DNA of 18,263 nucleotides from Candidatus Undinarchaeales archaeon (GTDB taxonomy: Archaea > SpSt-1190 > JASMDC01), in the NCBI GenBank assembly GCA_030753015.1, contig JASMDC010000058.1, forward strand, positions 1-18,263, in the 5' to 3' direction. Positions 15,012-18,263 of the stretch are shown here, one piece after another; position 1 is the first letter of the stretch, and every line of letters starts with the position of its first letter. Both the position numbers and the translations under genes were made by a program. A model generated the notes under the pieces. That model did no database searches. It saw only the letters and a program-made list of their open reading frames with translations, and was not told the DNA's origin.

Positions 15012-17243
15012 GTGCGGCCCAGGACCATTGCGAAACGGTACCCTCACATCGCCGAGGTCGTGAAAAGCGCCACCAAGCATGATGGTGTCACAACTCTCTT
15101 CCCCCCACAGAAAGAGGCGATGAAGGCGGGTCTGCTGGACGGTGGATCCTTTCTCCTCGTGTTCGGGACCGGAAGCGGTAAGACCCTCATGGGAGAGCTG
15201 TTCGCATTGGACGCTGTAATCCGCGAGAAGCACATAGCTATCTTCGTTGTCCCCCTCAAGGCGATTGCTTCCGAGAAGTATGCGGATTTCACGGCCAAGT
15301 ACGGTCCTCTCGGAATACAGGTAGGGATGGCGACAGGGGATCTTGATTCAGCGGAACGAGGAATGAGTCGCAAGGATGTAATCATCTGCACCCCCGAGAA
15401 ACTGGAGAGCATGATACGTCACAAGGCATCCTGGCTCTCCCGTGTGGGTGCGCTCGTGGTCGATGAGGTCCACGAGATCGACTCCTCGGATCGTGGTCCG
15501 ACCCTTGAGGTAGTGATCACCCGGCTCCGTTCCATGAACTCGAAAATGCGGGTTCTTGGTCTCTCTGCCACTGTAGGGAACGCGGAAGAGGTTGCACGGT
15601 GGCTGGACGCGACGCTCGTGAAGAGCGATTGGCGTCCAGTTCCCCTCGACGAAGGGATCTGGTCGGAAGGCACAATCCGGTTCGTTAGCGGGCGGACGTC
15701 CAACGTTGGTACCGACCGATACCCTGAGATACCGATCCTCCGTGATACGCTCGGACAGGGAAAGCAGCTGCTCGTGTTCGCCGCATCCAAGCGTAGTGCT
15801 GAGGCCGTGGCCAAGCGCTGTAGACCTGTGACGACACGCAACCTTTCAGCAGAAGAGCGTGATTCCTTAGAACAGGTGTCCTCCGAAGTACTCAATGCCC
15901 TTTCCCGCCCCACGAAGCAGTGTCGCGCCCTTGCCGAGCTCGTCGCACACGGGGCCGCTTTCCATCACGCAGGGCTCGTGTATACACAGCGGGCCGCCAT
16001 TGAGAGCGGCTTCCGCGCAGGTCTCATCAAGGTAGTCGCCTCCACACCGACCCTGGCCGCAGGTGTCAATTTACCCTCGTTTAGGGTCGTGATCAAGGGA
16101 CACAAGATGTTCAAGCGAGGTTCGGGATCACTACCAATCTCTGTCATCAGGTACCGCCAGCAGGCGGGCCGAGCGGGTCGGATCGCGTACGACGAGCGGG
16201 GGGAGGCGTTGCTCATGGCCGCTAACACTCAAGAGCTCGAAGAGCTCTGGTCCAGGTATATCGAGGGAGAAGTCGAGCCAGTAACATCCAAGCTTTCGGT
16301 GCGACCTGTCCTGCGGATGCACATCTTGGGTCTTGTAGCGACTTCGAACAGTCTTACCGTCCAAGATCTAGAGCGGTTCTTCACACGGACCTTCTACGCC
16401 ACCCAGTACGGCGACGTTGAAGCTCTCATGGGGGTGGTCGAAGGTGTGGTGTCGGACCTCGTGGACATGGAATTCATTACATGGAAGTCGGGTACCTTGA
16501 CTGCGACCCGCCTCGGAAGTCGAGTGGCGGAGCTCTACGTGGACCCGCAGACCGCGTATTCTCTTATCGACTTCCTGCGACGGTTCGAAGAGCGGGACGC
16601 GAAGGATATTTCCTATCTGGCGAAGCTGTGCGAGGTCACAGAGATGCGTCCGCTGCTCAACGGGCGGAATGCTGAGACCGAGGTTCTGTTGGATGAGCAC
16701 GAGCCGTATCTGGACGCACCTGAGGCGTTCACCTACCAATACGAACGATATCTGGATGTGTTCCGGACAGCTCTCCTCCTCAAGGACTGGATCCATGAAA
16801 CGAGCGAGGATATCCTCATGGAGAGGTACGGTGTGGCCCCCGGTGACCTGAACTATAAACTGGACCGGGCCGAGTGGCTGATGTACGCTTGTAGCGAACT
16901 TGCTCGCATCATAGAGCTGAAAGGGGGCTCCAGCGACTGCCGTAAGCTCCTCATTCGACTCAAGTTCGGTGTCGGAAAAGAGCTTCTTCCTCTGGTAAAA
17001 CTGAGGAACGTGGGTAGGGTTCGCGCACGGCGCCTCTTCAACATCGGTATCAGGAGCTTGGCTGACGTGCGACGTGCAGAACCTCGAACGCTCGCGAGGG
17101 CGGTCGGCCCCGGAATCGCTAGATCGATCCTGGAACAGGTTGGGCGAAGTGAGGAGGCTAGCCCGGGGCTCGAGCGAGTGAAGATGCTGAAGGACGATCC
17201 CGCCAGCGTCTCGGGTGCGAAGACGCTCTTAGACTTCATGTAA
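15012..17243 (+). CDS. hel308: Hel308-like superfamily 2 DNA helicase
   Basis: The product is 743 aa, the normal length of archaeal Hel308. Seen: a Q-motif-like QKEAM; motif I GTGSGKT (52-58); TPEKLES; motif II DEVH (151-154); motif III GLSATVG (183-189); motif IV/V region ASTPTLAAGVNLP; motif VI QQAGRAGR (383-390); a winged-helix and ratchet region (~430-640); and a C-terminal helix-hairpin-helix LLPLVKLRNVGRVRARRLFNIGIRSL (from ~658). Known: Hel308 unwinds 3'-tailed and forked DNA with ATP, acts at stalled forks and is related to human HELQ. Motif I differs from the usual Hel308 PTASGKT. The GTG start is fixed by the TATA element 25 bases upstream. The gene is followed by the deoxynucleoside kinase after 58 bases, with its own TATA element. 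It is divergent from the HTH gene. Confidence 0.93.
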   Translation: MRPRTIAKRYPHIAEVVKSATKHDGVTTLFPPQKEAMKAGLLDGGSFLLVFGTGSGKTLMGELFALDAVIREKHIAIFVVPLKAIASEKYADFTAKYGPLGIQVGMATGDLDSAERGMSRKDVIICTPEKLESMIRHKASWLSRVGALVVDEVHEIDSSDRGPTLEVVITRLRSMNSKMRVLGLSATVGNAEEVARWLDATLVKSDWRPVPLDEGIWSEGTIRFVSGRTSNVGTDRYPEIPILRDTLGQGKQLLVFAASKRSAEAVAKRCRPVTTRNLSAEERDSLEQVSSEVLNALSRPTKQCRALAELVAHGAAFHHAGLVYTQRAAIESGFRAGLIKVVASTPTLAAGVNLPSFRVVIKGHKMFKRGSGSLPISVIRYRQQAGRAGRIAYDERGEALLMAANTQELEELWSRYIEGEVEPVTSKLSVRPVLRMHILGLVATSNSLTVQDLERFFTRTFYATQYGDVEALMGVVEGVVSDLVDMEFITWKSGTLTATRLGSRVAELYVDPQTAYSLIDFLRRFEERDAKDISYLAKLCEVTEMRPLLNGRNAETEVLLDEHEPYLDAPEAFTYQYERYLDVFRTALLLKDWIHETSEDILMERYGVAPGDLNYKLDRAEWLMYACSELARIIELKGGSSDCRKLLIRLKFGVGKELLPLVKLRNVGRVRARRLFNIGIRSLADVRRAEPRTLARAVGPGIARSILEQVGRSEEASPGLERVKMLKDDPASVSGAKTLLDFM

Positions 17244-17266
17244 GCTCGGAGGGTCGCGGGCGACAT

Positions 17267-17276
17267 CCATATAAAT
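17267..17276 (+). promoter_or_regulatory. TATA element for the deoxynucleoside kinase gene
   Basis: TCCATATAAA is centred about 30 bases before the ATG at 17302 and 18 bases before the ATG at 17290. It favours 17302. Confidence 0.65.
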
Positions 17277-17301
17277 CTGAACTTGCTCCATGCGAACGGG
17301 G

Positions 17302-18012
17302 ATGACCACCATGGAAGCACAAAAGCCCGCCATGAAGGATGGCCAGAGGCTCCTCTGCGTAGAGGGCCTCATCGGAGTGGGAAAGACCCAGTACATAGAA
17401 GCTCTCGGAAAACGGCTCGAGTTCTATGCGATTCCAGAACCCGTGCTCGAATGGCGCAGGGTCATCGATTCACAATCACTTCTGGAGAACCTCTACAAGG
17501 ATTATTCTCGATGGTCGTATACCTTCCAGGTCAACTCCCTGCTCACAAGGGCCCAGGCCTTGGAGGAAGAAGCGAAGATGAGCCGTGGGCGGGACCTATT
17601 GATGGAACGGTCCCTTATATCCGACCGGGAGTGCTTCGGGCGCATGTGCTTCGACACCGGACGGATGTCGCCCCTCGAGTGGTACTGGTACTCCCGCTAT
17701 TACGAGTACATGACCCATGGCACAAAGCATCCCAACGGGTTCATCTATCTTCGTATCGAGCCGACGACCGCACTGAAGCGCATCGGTGACCGTGCACGTG
17801 CAGAGGAGACAGGTCTTACCTTGGATTATCTGCAGGACCTCCATAGAAGGTACGAAGCATTGTTCGGTGGTGGCGAGGTCGTCACGGACCAGGGTACTAT
17901 TCCGGTGCTCGTGCTCGATTGCGACGACGACCATAATGTCGCATGTTTCGACCGGAACATGAAGGCCATAGTACCCTTCGTGAAAGATGTCGGTTTCTCC
18001 CCATTGGAGTGA
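17302..18012 (+). CDS. Deoxynucleoside kinase
   Basis: The product is 236 aa from the ATG at 17302; the in-frame ATG at 17290 is less well placed for the TATA element. Seen: P-loop VEGLIGVGKT (20-29); IPEPVLEW after it, matching the family's substrate-side E-P motif; MERSLISDRECF with the E-R-S motif (102-104); and the lid region IGDRARAEETGLTLDYLQDLHRRYE, where R-x-R-x-E-E and Y-L-x-x-L-H-x-x-Y fit the deoxynucleoside kinase family. Known: these cytosolic enzymes phosphorylate deoxynucleosides to dNMP with ATP or another NTP; dCK, dGK, dAK and TK2 share this fold, so the base preference cannot be told here. Such kinases are patchy in archaea, so transfer from bacteria or a virus is possible. 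It fits nucleotide supply beside the helicase and salvage with adenine deaminase, though neither is in an operon with it. Confidence 0.88.
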   Translation: MTTMEAQKPAMKDGQRLLCVEGLIGVGKTQYIEALGKRLEFYAIPEPVLEWRRVIDSQSLLENLYKDYSRWSYTFQVNSLLTRAQALEEEAKMSRGRDLLMERSLISDRECFGRMCFDTGRMSPLEWYWYSRYYEYMTHGTKHPNGFIYLRIEPTTALKRIGDRARAEETGLTLDYLQDLHRRYEALFGGGEVVTDQGTIPVLVLDCDDDHNVACFDRNMKAIVPFVKDVGFSPLE

Positions 18013-18042
18013 CGACGGAAGCGGCGACCCTCTCTCACCAAC

Positions 18043-18052
18043 ACACTTAAAA
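18043..18052 (+). promoter_or_regulatory. TATA-like element for the Lys-rich gene
   Basis: ACACTTAAAA is centred about 30 bases before the ATG at 18079, the common spacing in this window. Confidence 0.55.
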
Positions 18053-18078
18053 GCATAACCGCGGCAAAATTGGACCGC

Positions 18079-18263
18079 ATGGCGACGGATAAGAAGAAGC
18101 ACCGTATCCCTCACGGACGCGCTACACGACGTGCCGCCCTGAGGGAACGAGCGCATGAGGACGCTGCTCCCAAGAAGGTCGCCCCCAAGAAGGCTGTTCC
18201 TAAGAAGGCTCCTCCCAAGAAGGTCGCCCCCAAGAAGGCTGTTCCTAAGAAGGCTCCTCCCAA
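18079..18263 (+). CDS. Lysine/proline/alanine-rich repeat protein, N-terminal part
   Basis: Sixty-one complete codons are present before the window ends. Seen: a basic head (MATDKKKHRIPHGRATRRAA, then LRERAHEDAA) followed by a repeat of the 5-residue type PKK[VA][APV], as PKKVA-PKKAV-PKKAP twice. I do not recognise the head; it is not an archaeal histone fold in the visible part. PKKA repeats resemble linker-histone H1 and bacterial or chlamydial histone-like tails, and also tails of some ribosomal and DNA-binding proteins. Inference: a disordered, positively charged nucleic-acid-binding arm ahead of a domain beyond the edge. The ATG is 30 bases from a TATA-like element. Function not established. 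Confidence 0.6.
   Translation, partial: MATDKKKHRIPHGRATRRAALRERAHEDAAPKKVAPKKAVPKKAPPKKVAPKKAVPKKAPP
18169..18258 (+). repeat. Perfect 45-bp tandem repeat inside the Lys-rich gene
   Basis: Two identical 45-bp units (18169-18213 and 18214-18258) encode PKKVAPKKAVPKKAP each, and a third begins at 18259. The identity at synonymous positions suggests recent duplication, or copy-number change by slippage, rather than ancient repeat structure. Confidence 0.85.

Noticed and set aside
14835-15233. Minus-strand 132-codon frame across the AT-rich gap and the helicase start
   Set aside because: Most of it lies antisense to the Hel308 coding region, with no promoter, ribosome site or recognisable protein features.
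18169-18258. Reading the tandem 45-bp units as a CRISPR or satellite array
   Set aside because: The units are directly joined without spacers, and their length is a multiple of three in the frame of an ORF, so they are an in-gene protein repeat.

Overview
This window looks like a stretch of an archaeal chromosome of moderately high GC outside its promoters. The signs are: AT-rich TATA-type elements, most centred 25-31 bases before a start codon, which implies leaderless mRNAs; a Hel308-type helicase; a double Lrp/AsnC ligand-binding (RAM) protein; a DUF5591-like protein of the archaeosine-synthase type; and a cysteine-rich, CARDB-like surface protein. I see no rRNA, tRNA, CRISPR array, transposase or phage gene. 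The lineage (euryarchaeal/Thermoplasmata-like or DPANN-like) cannot be settled from what is visible.

Layout. 1-1824 (-): 608 codons of a membrane-embedded spermidine-synthase-like protein that runs off the left edge. 1914-2423 (+): nitroreductase. 2482-5256 (+): large type I membrane protein with about 40 cysteines, a CARDB-like domain, one membrane anchor and a Tyr/Pro/Glu-rich tail. 5329-5856 (-): two-TM hypothetical. 6054-6827 (+): DUF5591-like protein. 6843-7673 (-): HExxH putative metalloprotease. 7787-9526 (+): adenine deaminase. 9536-10765 (-): MFS transporter. 10801-12120 (-): soluble protein of unknown function. 12198-12812 (-): tandem RAM-domain protein without an HTH. 12961-13050 (+): possible 29-aa membrane peptide with promoter and hairpin. 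13115-14314 (-): CPA2/NapA-like antiporter. 14434-14757 (-): winged-HTH protein with an AT-hook tail. 15012-17243 (+): Hel308-like helicase with a GTG start. 17302-18012 (+): deoxynucleoside kinase. 18079-18263 (+): start of a lysine/proline/alanine-repeat protein, cut by the right edge.

How the genes fit together. Nearly every gene has its own TATA element, so the window reads as many short, often divergent or convergent units rather than one operon. The closest same-strand pairs are 10801-12120 with the MFS gene (35-base gap, which itself holds a TATA-like element) and the RAM gene with 10801-12120 (77-base gap). Adenine deaminase and the deoxynucleoside kinase both point to nucleobase/nucleoside salvage but are not adjacent. 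The antiporter, MFS protein, membrane spermidine-synthase-like protein and cysteine-rich protein form a membrane/surface component.

I see no clear defence system or other complete novel machine. The most unusual items are the cysteine-rich receptor-like protein, the unrecognised 439-aa protein, the 29-aa mini-gene unit, the HTH-less double RAM protein, and the perfect 45-bp tandem repeat inside the Lys-rich gene.
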